Shown: positions 46,240 to 57,670 of the stretch, piece by piece | How positions within the stretch are numbered: the stretch's first letter is position 1 | How the letters are laid out: the number at the start of each line of letters is the position of its first letter | NCBI GenBank assembly: GCA_016647705.1 | Contig: CM028326.1 | Location: forward strand, 41,804,546-41,868,545 | DNA from: Eucommia ulmoides | Lineage: Eukaryota > Streptophyta > Magnoliopsida > Garryales > Eucommiaceae | Length of the DNA stretch: 64,000 bases | Direction: 5' to 3' | Program-made: the position numbers and the translations under genes | The notes under the pieces: model-generated | What the model was told of the DNA's origin: nothing | Databases searched by the model: none | The model's input: the letters and a program-made list of their open reading frames with translations, nothing else

Positions 46240-46439
46240 GAATTAGGTTGAAAAATTGCTAATAATGATCAAAGCCTATGGGCTGGGGTGATTATGAATA
46301 AGTATAATATTGACAATAACCCTAACTTGTGGCAACTTAAGTAGGGAGGATCTCATATTTGGTAAGAAATCTTTTCTATTAAGAATATCCTTAGAAAATG
46401 CATCAAATGGAAAGTAGGAAAGAGAACCTCGATTAACCT

Positions 46440-49400
46440 CAGCACATATTCGACCTCTTCTAGGTGAAGGCACATGGAGTATGGGCCTCGAAATAATTTT
46501 CTATAGAGAACCCCATCAATGGGGGTGTACCTCACTGACCAGTAGCGCATCCTCTTGACCTCCGCATAGTCTTCTAGAAGGAATTTGTGCTCCAAGTATT
46601 GCCTGACTGGGTTCATCCAGTTCGGCTTGTCTGTGAGCTCACAAATTGTAGCTACTTGGTCTGAGGTCGTAGTACTTAGGGCATCTAGGTACTCCACAGA
46701 CACGCTTCTCTTCATGGTCCACTCTATCGCCGAGAAAAGATTTGTTAGGGCATCGGTATGTCTGTTATCTTCTCGGGTAATTTGGATTACTTTTATTTTT
46801 TTGAAGCCCTCTATAAGTGCCCTTACCCTTTCCAAGTAGACTACCATGCTCGGGTCTTTGGCCATGTAATCTCCATTCACTTGGTTGACCATGAGCTATG
46901 AATTATAGAAGACTAGGAGAGCTTTCACTTTAAAGCCCCTTGAGAGGTGGAGGCTGACGAGTAGAGCCTCATATTCAGCTTCATTGTTTGTAGCTCAGAA
47001 GCCCAGCCTGAGGACGTATTCCACTTCTTCCTTATTTGGGGCCACAAGGATTATTCTTGCCCTACAGCCGTTCACGTTGGAAGATCCATCCATGTAGAGT
47101 TGCCAAGTCGTCGGCCTGAAGTTACGGGTCAAATAGTTTCTCGGGTCTCCAAGAGTTAGAACCCCATGTTCATGCATTGATGGATTATGGCCATCTGGGA
47201 TGGTGAACTCTAGAATGAAATCGATAAAGACTTGGCCTTTGATAGTTGTTCTTAATCGATATTCTATATGGAATTAACCCAGCTCAAAGCTATATTTCAT
47301 TAGCCTTCTCAAGATGTCAGGAAAGTGTAGAATCTGCCTCAAAGGTTGATCGGAGAGCACAATAATTGTGTGCGCTTGGAAGTATTATCATAACTTTCTC
47401 GAGATGATCAGTAGGGCATAGGTGAGCTTCTCAAACCTTGTGTACCTTGTATCAACTTCCGTGAGGACTCTGTTGGAGTGGTATACCGGGTTTTGAACAC
47501 CATTCTCATCCCTCACTAAGGTTGCGCTTATCGTGGTTGTCAAAGAAAATATGTATAAATATAGCTCCTCCCCTTTGGGGTGTTGAGTAAGGAGCTGAGG
47601 AGAGGTAGATCTTCCATTCACGGAATGCGCTCTTGCATTCATCCTTTAAATTAACGTTTTTGTTGCCACGAATCACTTTAAAAAAGGTTAGGCATCTCTT
47701 CGAAGATCGAGCTACGAACTAGTTAAGGGTTGCAAGCCTGCTGGTGAGCATTTGAACTTCCTTCTTCGTGCGAGGTGAGGACATTCCAAGTATGGTACTT
47801 ATTTGGTCAGATTGGCATCAATTCCACGCTGAGAGATCATGTACCAGAGGAACTTCCCCATAGAGACATCGAAAATGCATTTGTTGGGGTTAAGTTTCAT
47901 ACGATGGGCTCTTAGCTTGTCGAATCACCCCTGGAGGTGTGCTAGGTAGGGGTGGTCATGGTCCGGGCCAAGTCAGGCTCGGGCCTGGCTTTAGTTAGGG
48001 TATTACAAAAAAATACTATGTCCTAGCTCGGCCCAACCCTATGATTGGGCCCTATTTTCATGCCCAAACTCGGCCCTACCAAAAAAAATCAAGTCGAAGC
48101 CCAGCCCTATACACACACACACACACACACAGATATAATTATTTTTTTTAATTAAAAAAAATAAATACTAAAACTTAAGCATAAACACTAAAATATAAAA
48201 TCAAACCAAACCAATATTGTCATTCACCTGAAATCAAGCCACAACATTATCAAACCAATTAGGGTTTATTCTGTTTAATATATATATAATTTTAAAATTA
48301 GTAGTCCTCCCTAAAAAAAATTGGCCTTACCCAAGCCCACCCTAAATTTGATCGGACCTCAAAATCAAAGCCCAAACTTTGTCCATGGGTTTAAAATTAA
48401 AGCCCAAGCCTTAAACAAATAGGGCCGGGCTTGAAGGGCCCCCGGGCCCATGACCACCCCTAGTCCTAGGTGATCGGGAGCACACGAGCTCTTTACTAGA
48501 GTATCGTCGATATACACCTCCATGGTCGTACCGATTTCTTCTTTGAACATCTTATTCACTTGCCTCTAATAGGTGGCCCTGACGTTATGTAAGCTGAAGG
48601 GCATTACCTTATCGCAATATGTGTCATTGTCTGTGATAAAGAACGTCTTGCTTTTGTATAAGAAGAACATTGGGATCTGATTGTAGCATGCATAAGCATC
48701 CAAGAAGCTAAGAAGCTCATACCCGGCTATAGTTTCGATGACTATGTCGATCCTTGGGAAAGAAAAGAAGTCATTGGGGCATTCTTTGTTGAGGTCCTTT
48801 AAATCTATGCAAAGACTCCACTTGTTTTCGGCCTTGGGTGCAAGCACCCCATTTGATAGCCAATTTGGGAACTTTACCTTTTCCACTACATCGGACTTGA
48901 TTAATTTGTTAATTTCTTCCTCGATAATCATTTGACGATCTGGATAAAACTTTTTTTTCTTTTGCCTGATGGAAGGGTGGTATGGGTTTGCATGGAGCCT
49001 ATGCATGGCTACTTTAGGGTTGATCCCTGGAAGCTCATAATGAGACCAAAAAAACATGTCATAATTCTTTCGCAGCAACTCGATGAGCTCAACCCGCTGC
49101 TTCAGATTGAGCTTAACATCTATCCTCACCATTCTTTCCTTAATGGTTGGGTGGATGGACACCTCAACCAAGTCTTCATGAGGGTAGGGGCCCATATCTT
49201 CATCTCGGGGGTCATCGATTGGCACAGGTTCAAGCTTAGAATCCACAAGCTCAAGCACCGCTTCTAATTGTTTTTTTCTTCTCTAGAGCTCTCTTGACAC
49301 AAGCCCTTGATGACTCCTGGTCACCTCTTACTTCTCCCATTCCTTGGTCAGTGAAGAATTTCATGATCTGATGGTATGGGGAGCATACGACCTTGAGAGT

Positions 49401-51571
49401 AGAGACCGTTGGTAGCCAATAGCGTTGTAAGGCCGTCTATCCACCATAAGGGACCTACTCCATGCCATCATTGACTTAGGTTTGGTCCTCACAGAAATGG
49501 GTAAGGACACCCATCCAAACGAATTAACAACGTATCCCCCAAAATTGACAAGGGAAGATTTGGTAGATTGGAGGGCGTTTGCCTCTCTACTTTTATCTTA
49601 TCGAAGGCCAACTTAAAAATGATGTTGGCAGAGCTTTCCTCGTATACCAGGATTCATTCTATTTTGTAGTGGTTGATTAGGGTTGTGATGACTAGAGCAT
49701 GATCATGGCCCACATATACCCCTCTAAGGTTAGCCTTGCTGAATGAGATGATGTTGTGCGAGACGAAATCAACTATGCTTACCTCGAATACGTCTTCATC
49801 AGCTTTTCTCTTAGCTTTATGTTCATGTTTTCTCTTGGAGGAGGATGTCCCCCCCTCCCCGAAACGAATCCTCCATGCATGACGTTGATTTTTCTATCCA
49901 CACGTTGGTCGTCCTCATCCCCACCCCTTCTACTTTGGGCAGAGGGCGGCCGCGATTTTCTCTTCTTCTCTGACCCTTGTGCTCCTCACGGTGGTTGTCC
50001 TCTTCGAACCTTGGTTATTTTTTCTTTCTACAGATATAATTGTCGAGATAGCCTCTTTGAATGAGGACTTCTATCTCCTCATTGAGTTAGAAACAATCTC
50101 CCGTGGTATGGCCCCAATCGCGGTGAAACTTGCAATATTTGTGCATGGACCTACCCATAAACTTATTCTCCAGAGGTGGAGGAGAGAAGAACTCCACCCT
50201 AGATTTTTTTGCATAGATTGTTGCTACGGAGGTCGTAAGTGGCGTGAACCCTTATTGGTGATGCCTTGGGGACGGGAGAGATCTCCAGGCTCCAGGCAGA
50301 GGTCCTAGCCTTCCTTCAGTTTGTAGTCTTCTCAATCCTTGTGTCCTGCTTGGGAGTTCTTCAGCCCTTTCTTTCTTCTTGTGGTTTCTTTCTCGATCAT
50401 TCTTAATAGTCTCTCTTAGTTCGACGTTATGCAATCGAGTACCTTTGTGTAGAATTACGGCGAGGGTTGAGGCAAGGTTCGAGAAGAGGTCATAAGATAA
50501 CCTCTTGTGCCTTAGGCTATCGATAAAGGCATTAATGGCTAATATATCAGAAAGGCGAGAGCTCATCACACTCGATGGCCTTCCTGTTGAATTGGTCCAC
50601 ATAATCGTCCAAATTCTTCGAGCTCTTGCTGGATGGTGAGGATGTACACCATAATATTAGGCCTTCGGCGCGAGCGGCTGAACCGGGCACGAAAGAGCTG
50701 CTTGAGTTCATGGAACGTTGAGATAGAGGTTGGGGTCAGGTTCAAGAACCAGGCTTTGGCCATTTTTGCGAGAGTATGTCGAAAAGATTTGCATTACAGA
50801 GCCACTAAAGTAGTGTGCATGTCCATGTAAGACTTGAAGATAAACTGGTAGTCCACCGGATTTGAGGTCCCATCATAAGAAGTCATTTGGTGGTGCGTAA
50901 ACCTTCATGGCGCAACCTCATCCAGAATCTACTCTACGAAAGGGGACCTCACTCCTGTAGGGACCCCAGCTTCTCCCATCGCACCCTATATTTGATGGAG
51001 GACTACTTCCACATCAATGAGACGATGCTCTACGATGGCTTTACCCCTGAGTGCTACTCGCACACAGCTGGTCACGGCTCGGGTACCATGATGTCTGGAG
51101 GGTAGAGAATAGGGGTCCATCTCCTATATAAGTTGGGCCCTATGCTCTGACCTAGTAACGTGGTTGGGCTCTTTGCCTGGTGGCAACTTTGAGCGATTAT
51201 CTGCCCCATGTCTTCGCGGGGTTGGAAATGGTGATCTAAAGGAAGTAGGAGGAACTATGTCCCGCTTCTTTTCTCCTTAGTCGTAGGGTTGGGGTCGTGC
51301 CCTTGGTGCAAGTCCATTGGAATGGATTATACGATCTTTTGATTCTTGGGGCTACTCCTCTTGCCCTGTAGGCTGGAGAGCCGGTCCCTCTCAGAGCGAG
51401 AGTTGACAATTGGCGCAGGAGGAGGACTTGGAAGTAGTTATAGAACTCTTCTAGCTGGCGTTCTAAGTTGTTGATACACGAGGCTTCTACAACTCCGGAG
51501 GTTTGTCCCAAATAGGCCAAAGGACAACGTCGATGGACCCGTCTGGATCGTGGAAGGTAAATTGTCTTCAT
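46440..51571 (-). pseudogene. Tat gag-pol remnant with dual RNase H
   Basis: Gag at 50252-51571 (AKAWFLNLTPTSISTFHELK, LFRARFSRSRRRP). Reverse transcriptase at 48566-49258 has IEEEINKLIKSDVVEKV, CIDLKDLNKECPNDFF and SFLDAYACYNQIPM, and continues at 48480-48559 with EVYIDDTLVKSS, the YxDD motif, just before the MITE. RNase H is at 47388-47642 (VYHSNRVLTEVDTRYTRFEK). The second RNase H at 46620-47177 shows WQLYMDGSSNVNGCRARIIL, EVEYVLRLGF and EDNRHTDALTNL. Numerous stops. Confidence 0.88.
47948..48463. mobile_element. hAT-type MITE
   Basis: Left end AGGGGTGGTCATGGTCCGGG pairs with right end CCCGGGCCCATGACCACCCCT. The flanks TGCTAGGT (47940-47947) and TCCTAGGT (48464-48471) form an 8-bp TSD with one mismatch, as hAT elements make. 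516 bp, with an internal (AC)n at 48110-48131 and GGCCC-rich subterminal repeats. No transposase. Confidence 0.88.
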
Positions 51572-51777
51572 TGGCGGGGGCAGGGGCTTAGGTATATGAT
51601 CTCGGGACCTTTAACATATCTCTGGAGGGTTGGTTGTTTGGATTGCTATTCACTGAGGGAGTTTGGTCTCGTCGTCTAATAATCTGACCAGACCTTATGA
51701 TAATCAAGTCTTAGCTAATCGGGGAGCTGATAACTAGATTAAGGGTTTTTGTTTTCTTCCCACAGATGACGCCAAAT

Positions 51778-52310
51778 TGTTGGTGTCTAGAGTTGGCAAA
51801 CACCCCGATTTGCTTAGGTGGGGTGCTGAGTTGGAGTTCTGGAATTTCAGAGAGTTGGAGTCCTCAAGCGTTCCATAGCCAATGGTTAATTATTTTCCAA
51901 TTTCTTGCTGAAGTCATGAGATCTGACTTCCAAAGAGCAGGTACTTGCACAAGGATCCGCCAAGGGTGTGCCCGGTGAAACCCCTATGGTATGAGAGTAA
52001 GAGCTTGGGGGGAGAAAGACAATTTATGCTTTAAGCAAGAGGTTGAGCAATACCTTGGGAATTTAATGCCCGTGTATTTATAGAAGTGGAAAGCAATTAG
52101 CATTGCCTAATCGAAGTCCTGAGCATGATTAATTGGGAGAAAACCTTGTGCTTGACCAATAGGAGAGTAATTGAGGAAATAAACCTTATGGGCGTGGGCT
52201 TTTTACCCATAAGACGGGCCTATGGGCCTAATCACTTGGTTTTGAGGAGAGTTGCTGTTGAAGATCTCGATCCGAGAAGATCCGAGGAGGTGGCGATGTG
52301 TTGAACTTTA
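51778..52310 (-). repeat. 5' LTR (at least part) of the Tat element
   Basis: Starts TGTTGGTGTC on plus, directly behind the leader motif. It contains a core promoter on minus (TTCTATAAATACACGGGC, about 52067-52086). The far boundary is not determined. Confidence 0.7.
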
Positions 52311-52790
52311 CATAAACGAAGAAAAAAGACTCAAGTACTGCTGATTGCCAACCAGAGACAAGGATAGGAGGGCTCTGGTCAGCTAGAACCACAAAGATCA
52401 CTTCCAGTAGCCGCTGGGTAGGAGGAGTGCAGTAGGCCATTGCCGCCATTAGCAAATGCATTTCCCGTTAATGGTTGCCCCCCTAGGACGGCAGGGCGGT
52501 GTTAAGAAAAGGGTCTCCCAAGTGGATAGTACTGCCCCGGGGTAGGGCAACAGAACAAAAATAGGGAATCTTCGATTGGATCCACCTTTGTGGTGATTAA
52601 TGTTTAGGAGAAGCGAAATAGAACCCTGGCCAACCCATTTCAAAATAAGTCGTCTCTTGGTGCATCTCGATCAGAGATAGAAAGACAGGCCTCTGTACGG
52701 TACATTTCAAGAGGATCCAACATTTGAAGGTTGTTGTCCAGAGATAGCACGACAGGGTAAAGGTTGCGTGACAATGATGATGTGGCTATA
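52310..52790. other. possible organellar (mitochondrial) DNA insert
   Basis: From about 52310 the texture changes to GC-balanced, repeat-free sequence (GTACTGCCCCGGGGTAGGGC, CAGGCCTCTGTACGG) like plant mitochondrial intergenic DNA. No gene was recognised, so this rests only on composition. It may instead be the U3 part of the Tat LTR. Confidence 0.25.
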
Positions 52791-54480
52791 TCAAATAGGA
52801 GAGACGAACACATGGCTGGGGTCCAGAGCTAAGGAGGTGTTGTTTAGAATTACCCACATCAATATAAATTGCACATTATTTATTTAGAGCAATGACATAT
52901 TTTTGTCACTATTAAGTAATTTATATGACAAGAACATATCGGTTAGTGATCATCGACGGTTGGGGGGGTGGGCGATAACAATGATGGCCATGAAACATTG
53001 AAGAAAAAGTAGTGTAAGGACAAAAGTGGACAAGAAAAAGGGAAAAAATAAACAAAGATGGAAAGAAAAAAATATATGATATTTTCTAATGGATTTAATT
53101 TAGGGGCACCAACCGAGTAACCCCATTTGGGTGTGGAAACTACCAAATGAACCCAAGAGATTTTGTTTGTACCAGTCGGTCCTGATGAAAATTTGCGGAT
53201 AAATTTGCCCATATTAATGAATCTGCACCCTCAATATTTTTTGTCACCCCTAAAAACGTGGAACAAAATATGGTAATAAACTACTAATGCAACTGAAATT
53301 GAAATCTAGAATTTCTCTTAATTGTGATTGTTGTTCAATGATTTTTTTTTTTTTACACTACAATGATTTATAAATCATGATCTTCAAAATGAGATATTAA
53401 TTTTTTTCTCTGAATTCTGGATTAGGATGCGTGTGAATGTTATATATAATATTAATTGTGATGTTAATATCACTATTATGTGTCCCGTGAGTGTTGAATA
53501 GAATATCCAATATGATAGAAATAACATCAATTAATGTTGATAATATTATAAACTATATGAACGTGTTGAATGTAACATGAGTTACTGACAAAGGTGGTTT
53601 GGATATTGAATGCAACACTCAACTGTGTTTTGATAATGTATAAGACCATATTAATTGTTACATGAATGTGAAAATTGAAAATTCTGAAAGTACCATATTG
53701 AATGTAACATAAATGTGAAAACTAAAATTTTTGGAAGTACCATGTTAAATGTAACACGAATCTAAAACTAATGAAAAAAATAGTGAATGTGATATCATTT
53801 TGAATATCTTATTTAGACGAATCTGAATATGTAATTAGATTAAATATCTTATTTAGACGAATCTGAATATGTAATTAGATCGTGAAAAAAATGTATACAA
53901 CAATAATTATTTTGATTTTAATAAAATAATTTTGTGTGAAACTTAAATATGGAAATTTCAATCCCACGAATCACGCAAGGGCAAATTAGTCATGCCAATT
54001 TTCGTCTTTTTTTTTTAAATTGGGAGTAAATGATTCTAACTTTCTGGACAACGGGATCAATTGGTTCAAATTTAAACACTTCGAATCAATTGGTAATTGC
54101 ATTCTTAATTTAGATCCATTTGATAATTTTCCCTTTAATTTATTAAGTTTACAATCAACATGAATGGAAGGATCAATTGCAAAGAGTTTAGAACTCTAGT
54201 GTTTAAAGAGAAATAGAGCTAAATTAGGTAACCACTTTAAAATGCTGTCAAAGTTAAAGGGTACAAAGTATAATTTGAGCCAACCTATACTCATCCCCAA
54301 TTATTGCTTGCAAGAAATTAGAACATCGCCGTGTTCACTCGTTGAAGACACCCCGTTAACAGCTTGATCTCCCGATTTCTCGGACACTTCCACGACCCAT
54401 ACACGATCAAACTCACCTCCCAAATCCAAATCCGATTCCAAATTTCAGTCGGTGTTGTCTGGTTGCTCTTCTTCTTCTAG
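52791..54480. other. intergenic region with short diverged repeats
   Basis: AT-rich. 53500-53790 repeats the phrase TTGAATGTAACA(T/C)GAAT with GTGAAAA(T/C)T. A 40-bp unit (ATCTTATTTAGACGAATCTG...) is exactly duplicated at about 53803-53882. No genes seen. Confidence 0.6.
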
Positions 54481-54520
54481 CATTGCCCCCACTCTCTCTC
54501 TCACACATTACAACTTCGCC

Positions 54521-54574
54521 ATGGCTGGATCACCACATAGTCTCGCATTTGCCCCTGTGAAAGCTCAATTTTAG
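54521..54574 (+). promoter_or_regulatory. 17-codon upstream ORF in the XXT5-like leader
   Basis: ATG in a strong context (CGCCATGG), encoding MAGSPHSLAFAPVKAQF then TAG, ends 44 bases before the main ATG at 54619. Its presence in the transcript depends on where transcription starts, but the CT-rich tract just before it (54486-54500) is typical of plant leaders. It would be expected to reduce main-frame translation. Confidence 0.5.
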
Positions 54575-54618
54575 AAGTAGACGGAGCGGAACTCAATTTC
54601 TTGCAATTGGGTTGGTTG

Positions 54619-55977
54619 ATGGGTCAAGAAAATTTCACAGCATTGAAGAGAGCCGGCGGTGGGGCTCTTCCGACAACCGCCTACCCAAATGGCGTCGTTC
54701 GAAGCCGCACGTCTTCTTCAATCACCCGAGGCCGTCAGATCCACAGGACCTTCAACAACATAAAGATCACAATTCTTTGTGGCTTCGTCACCATACTCGT
54801 CCTCCGCGGCACCATCGGCCTCGGCAACCTCGTCTCTTCCGCGGCAGATGCCGAAAACCAGAACCTTATCGAAGAGACCAATCGCATCCTCGCCGAGATC
54901 CGGTCCGACAAGGACCCCGACGACCCGGAAGAAATCTCCGAACCCGAATTCAACCCGAACATCACCTACACTTTAGGACCGAAGATCCCTAACTGGGACG
55001 AAGAGCGAAAGCTGTGGCTCCATCGCAACCCAGAATTCCCCACCTACATCAACGGTAAAGCCCGAATCCTTCTTGTTACTGGATCTCCTCCAAACCCCTG
55101 CGATAACCCAATTGGGGATCATTACTTATTGAAAGCTATCAAGAACAAAATTGATTATTGTAGGTTACACGGGATCGAAATTGTTTACAACATGGCCCAT
55201 TTGGACAAAGAGTTAGCTGGGTATTGGGCCAAATTGCCACTGATTAGGAGATTAATGTTATCACATCCTGAATTGGAGTGGATTTGGTGGATGGACAGTG
55301 ATGCTTTGTTTACAGACATGGTCTTTGAACTTCCATTATCAAAGTATGATAACTACAATCTGGTTGTCCATGGCTACCCAGATTTGCTGTTCAACCAGAA
55401 ATCCTGGATTGCTCTGAATACTGGGAGCTTCTTGTTTAGAAACTGTCAATGGTCTTTGGATTTGTTAGATGCTTGGGCACCAATGGGACCGAAGGGTCCT
55501 ATTCGTGATGAAGCTGGGAAGATCTTGACCGCTAATCTAAAGGGGAGGCCTGCATTTGAGGCAGATGATCAATCTGCATTGATATACTTGTTGATTTCAC
55601 AGGAGGAGTGGATGAAGAAAGTTTTTCTTGAAAATTCTTATTATCTACACGGATATTGGGCTGGATTGGTGGATCGATATGAGGAAATGATGGAGAAGTA
55701 TCACCCGGGATTGGGTGATGAGAGATGGCCATTTGTGACCCATTTCGTCGGATGTAAGCCTTGTGGGAGCTATGGGGATTATTCGGTGGAGAGATGCTTG
55801 AAAAGCATGGAGAGAGCGTTCAATTTTGCGGATAATCAGGTGTTGAAATTATACGGTTTTAGGCACAAGGGCTTGTTGAGTCCTAAGATAAAGAGGACCA
55901 GGAATGAGAGTGTTGCGCCTTTGGAGTTTGTAGATCAGTTTGATATTCGGCATGGAGTTCATGGAACCATTGGATGA
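54619..55977 (+). CDS. XXT5: xyloglucan 6-xylosyltransferase, XXT5-like (GT34)
   Basis: XXT enzymes transfer xylose from UDP-xylose to the glucan backbone of xyloglucan in the Golgi. This intact, intronless 452-residue ORF has the type II layout. A short cytosolic tail ([20 protein letters not shown]) and a signal anchor at about residues 49-68 ([16 protein letters not shown]) come first. A stem ([20 protein letters not shown]) follows, then the GT34 domain from about residue 125. Conserved pieces are [20 protein letters not shown], the metal-binding D226-S-D228 in [44 protein letters not shown] and [15 protein letters not shown]. The N-terminus and stem fit the XXT5 subgroup better than XXT1/2. 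I chose ATG at 54619 because the family starts MGQ; an in-frame TTG at 54601 is not a plausible start. Confidence 0.95.
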   Translation: MGQENFTALKRAGGGALPTTAYPNGVVRSRTSSSITRGRQIHRTFNNIKITILCGFVTILVLRGTIGLGNLVSSAADAENQNLIEETNRILAEIRSDKDPDDPEEISEPEFNPNITYTLGPKIPNWDEERKLWLHRNPEFPTYINGKARILLVTGSPPNPCDNPIGDHYLLKAIKNKIDYCRLHGIEIVYNMAHLDKELAGYWAKLPLIRRLMLSHPELEWIWWMDSDALFTDMVFELPLSKYDNYNLVVHGYPDLLFNQKSWIALNTGSFLFRNCQWSLDLLDAWAPMGPKGPIRDEAGKILTANLKGRPAFEADDQSALIYLLISQEEWMKKVFLENSYYLHGYWAGLVDRYEEMMEKYHPGLGDERWPFVTHFVGCKPCGSYGDYSVERCLKSMERAFNFADNQVLKLYGFRHKGLLSPKIKRTRNESVAPLEFVDQFDIRHGVHGTIG

Positions 55978-57198
55978 CAAGATAGGAATTCAATCATCTA
56001 CAGGTACATAATTATCCAATTTAATTCTGTATTCCAGCTTTATAAATTGTAACTATAACAGTTTAAAAGTTTGAATGGCTTCTTTGTTTTTAGGCACAAG
56101 ACATGTAACCCATGTGCAATTAAAATGTGACTTTTGATTAATGCCTTGAGTCCAGTTTTTGGTCCTTTTCCTATAAAATGGCTTTGAGATTACATATAGA
56201 ACGTATATGGTTGGTCAGTTGGTGTAGAAGGAAAGCCTTGGAAAACTATAGGTATTCATGAAAGTTTCTTTGTGCCCTATTTCATGCCTGTTAAGTCATG
56301 ACCTTTGTTTCTATTTGGGGGAAAGAAACCATTAACTCTTCATTACATACTCAATCACCTCTTTTCTTCCTACTTGCCGCCAATGATGGATCCACCAACT
56401 GTGGCGGAGCCAAAAATTTAAGTTTGGGGGGCCAAATAAAAATATTATAACGTGATTGATTTTTTTTTTTTTTTCAAACTATAAAAATGTAAGGTTAGCT
56501 AGTTGTCAACGGTGTGCCTAGGCTACATGTGCACAAAGGCTCACCTCTTGCGCTTCACTAGCCTCGGGCGAGGGACATTCAATAAGGCGTGCCCCTTAGG
56601 AGCCTAGGCACAAGGCTCAAGAAAGGCGTTCCTAATTGAAATTGTTCAATAAAAAATTATTTATTCTTATTGCATTTCTTATTAAGTTGATTCAAAGTGT
56701 TCCATAGCAAGACGAGTATGTTGGATAATACCTAACACATGCCCAATTACAAACAATAAGGTTATGAGTTATTGCGCGCCTCATAATTACAAAATATAGG
56801 AGCGCACCTTTTCAATTATAAAGGTCTAACGCATTAGCATGGCTACATAGATTTTGATTTCTCTTTTGGCAATTGAAGTATGTCTTTTGAAATCTTCTCA
56901 TGTATTAGTATCTTGGAATTTTTCATCATTGATGATATTAAACGATACTAGTATTTTAAGTTTTTGAATATTTTATATGGTTCAGTTGATATTAAATTGA
57001 TTGTATTGTAGACTTGGTACTATATAATTAAATGGGTTAATTGCATGTTACCCCCTTGTACTTAAGCTCATTTTTACCTTACCTTCCTATACTTTGGAAT
57101 TACACACTTAACCGTTCCCCCTGAATACTTTGGACTAAACTGACAATCGGATGGTTGTTACAAAAATGGATAAAAGGACAAATTTACCCTTTCGTATA
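55978..57198. other. XXT5-like 3' flank, no further genes
   Basis: Contains the start of the 3' UTR with a possible splice donor (CATCTACAG|GTACAT, about 56004). 56500-56840 has a plant dispersed repeat rich in AGGCGTGCCCCTTAGGAGCC-like text. No ORF of note. Confidence 0.45.
57033..57193. repeat. orphan MULE-end-like sequence
   Basis: GGGTTAATTGCATGTTACCC followed by CCCTTGTACTT closely resembles the terminus of the TIR element at 16227 (GGGCCAATTGCAGTTTACC, TCCTTGTACTT). No inverted partner was found downstream; similar text after the LTR element (61340-61410) is in direct orientation and weaker. Confidence 0.5.
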
Positions 57199-57670
57199 TG
57201 ATGATACCTAGATTTAGTGGGACTTAGTAATAGGAGATGGAAGATCGAGCGTATGCTAGCTCACCGTTTGGCAACCTCGAAAAATCCTTGCACCGGGTGG
57301 GTTTTACACAGGGAAGGACCTCAAGCATGAGAGTAACTGGCTGCTTAGGAGAACAGTATGAAAGTCTTAGCCAAAATTGGAAAAACAAAGCTCACCCTTG
57401 CGGCTTACCTCCTCTCCTATTTATAGGCTTGCATGGAAGGAAAGGCTAGATTCTGAAGATATGTTGCTGCCAATGAGGTCGTACGTCGTGGAGTTCAGTT
57501 GAACACGACCATTAAGGAGTTTCTCATGCGTGTAGCATGGCGGAGCCAATCCATGTGAGTCGAAGACCACGTGCTCTGAGCCCCACGAGCGGCTGATGTG
57601 TGGCCACATCACCATTTATCCGCGGGCCATAGGGTTGACACATGGATGCTTAATTTCCATCGATATCAAT
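57199..57670 (-). repeat. 3' LTR of the non-autonomous element
   Basis: 472 bp, starts TGATGATACC on plus, ends ATATCAAT before the polypurine tract. Confidence 0.8.

Larger units (their letters stand above)
45150..46437 (+). mobile_element. LINE (L1-type) reverse transcriptase 3' fragment, split by solo LTR B
   Basis: Removing 45262-46067 and one ACCAT restores a continuous frame: LPNYIIQTMPTLLKVYDKID, then NHNFLLGDNVEKNKLHLVKWE, VCQDRDSGGLGLR and, after a poly-T expansion, NNDQSLWAGVIMNKYN and ILRKCIKWKVGKRTSINL. These are the conserved stretches after the palm of plant L1 reverse transcriptases (P.Y.MQT, IDKINRNFLWG, HLVNWDKVC...GGLGLR). Both ends are truncated: at left by the MULE edge, at right by a junction with a gypsy element near 46437. 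Confidence 0.8.
46438..52310 (-). mobile_element. Tat-lineage Ty3/gypsy retrotransposon, 3'-truncated
   Basis: Reads right to left: LTR from 51778 rightwards, then the Tat/Athila-type leader motif (TTTGGCGTCATCTGTGGG, 51762-51779), gag, reverse transcriptase, RNase H and a second, archaeal-type RNase H typical of Tat elements. It ends abruptly near 46437, at the first residues of integrase (YTPIDGVLYRK, HLEEVEYVLR). Integrase and the 3' LTR are missing. An hAT MITE lies in the reverse transcriptase at 47948-48463. The outer LTR end is unclear without a partner. Confidence 0.88.

Noticed and set aside
54601-54618. Six-residue N-terminal extension of the XXT5-like protein
   Set aside because: It would start at TTG; the family begins MGQ and an ATG is present at 54619.
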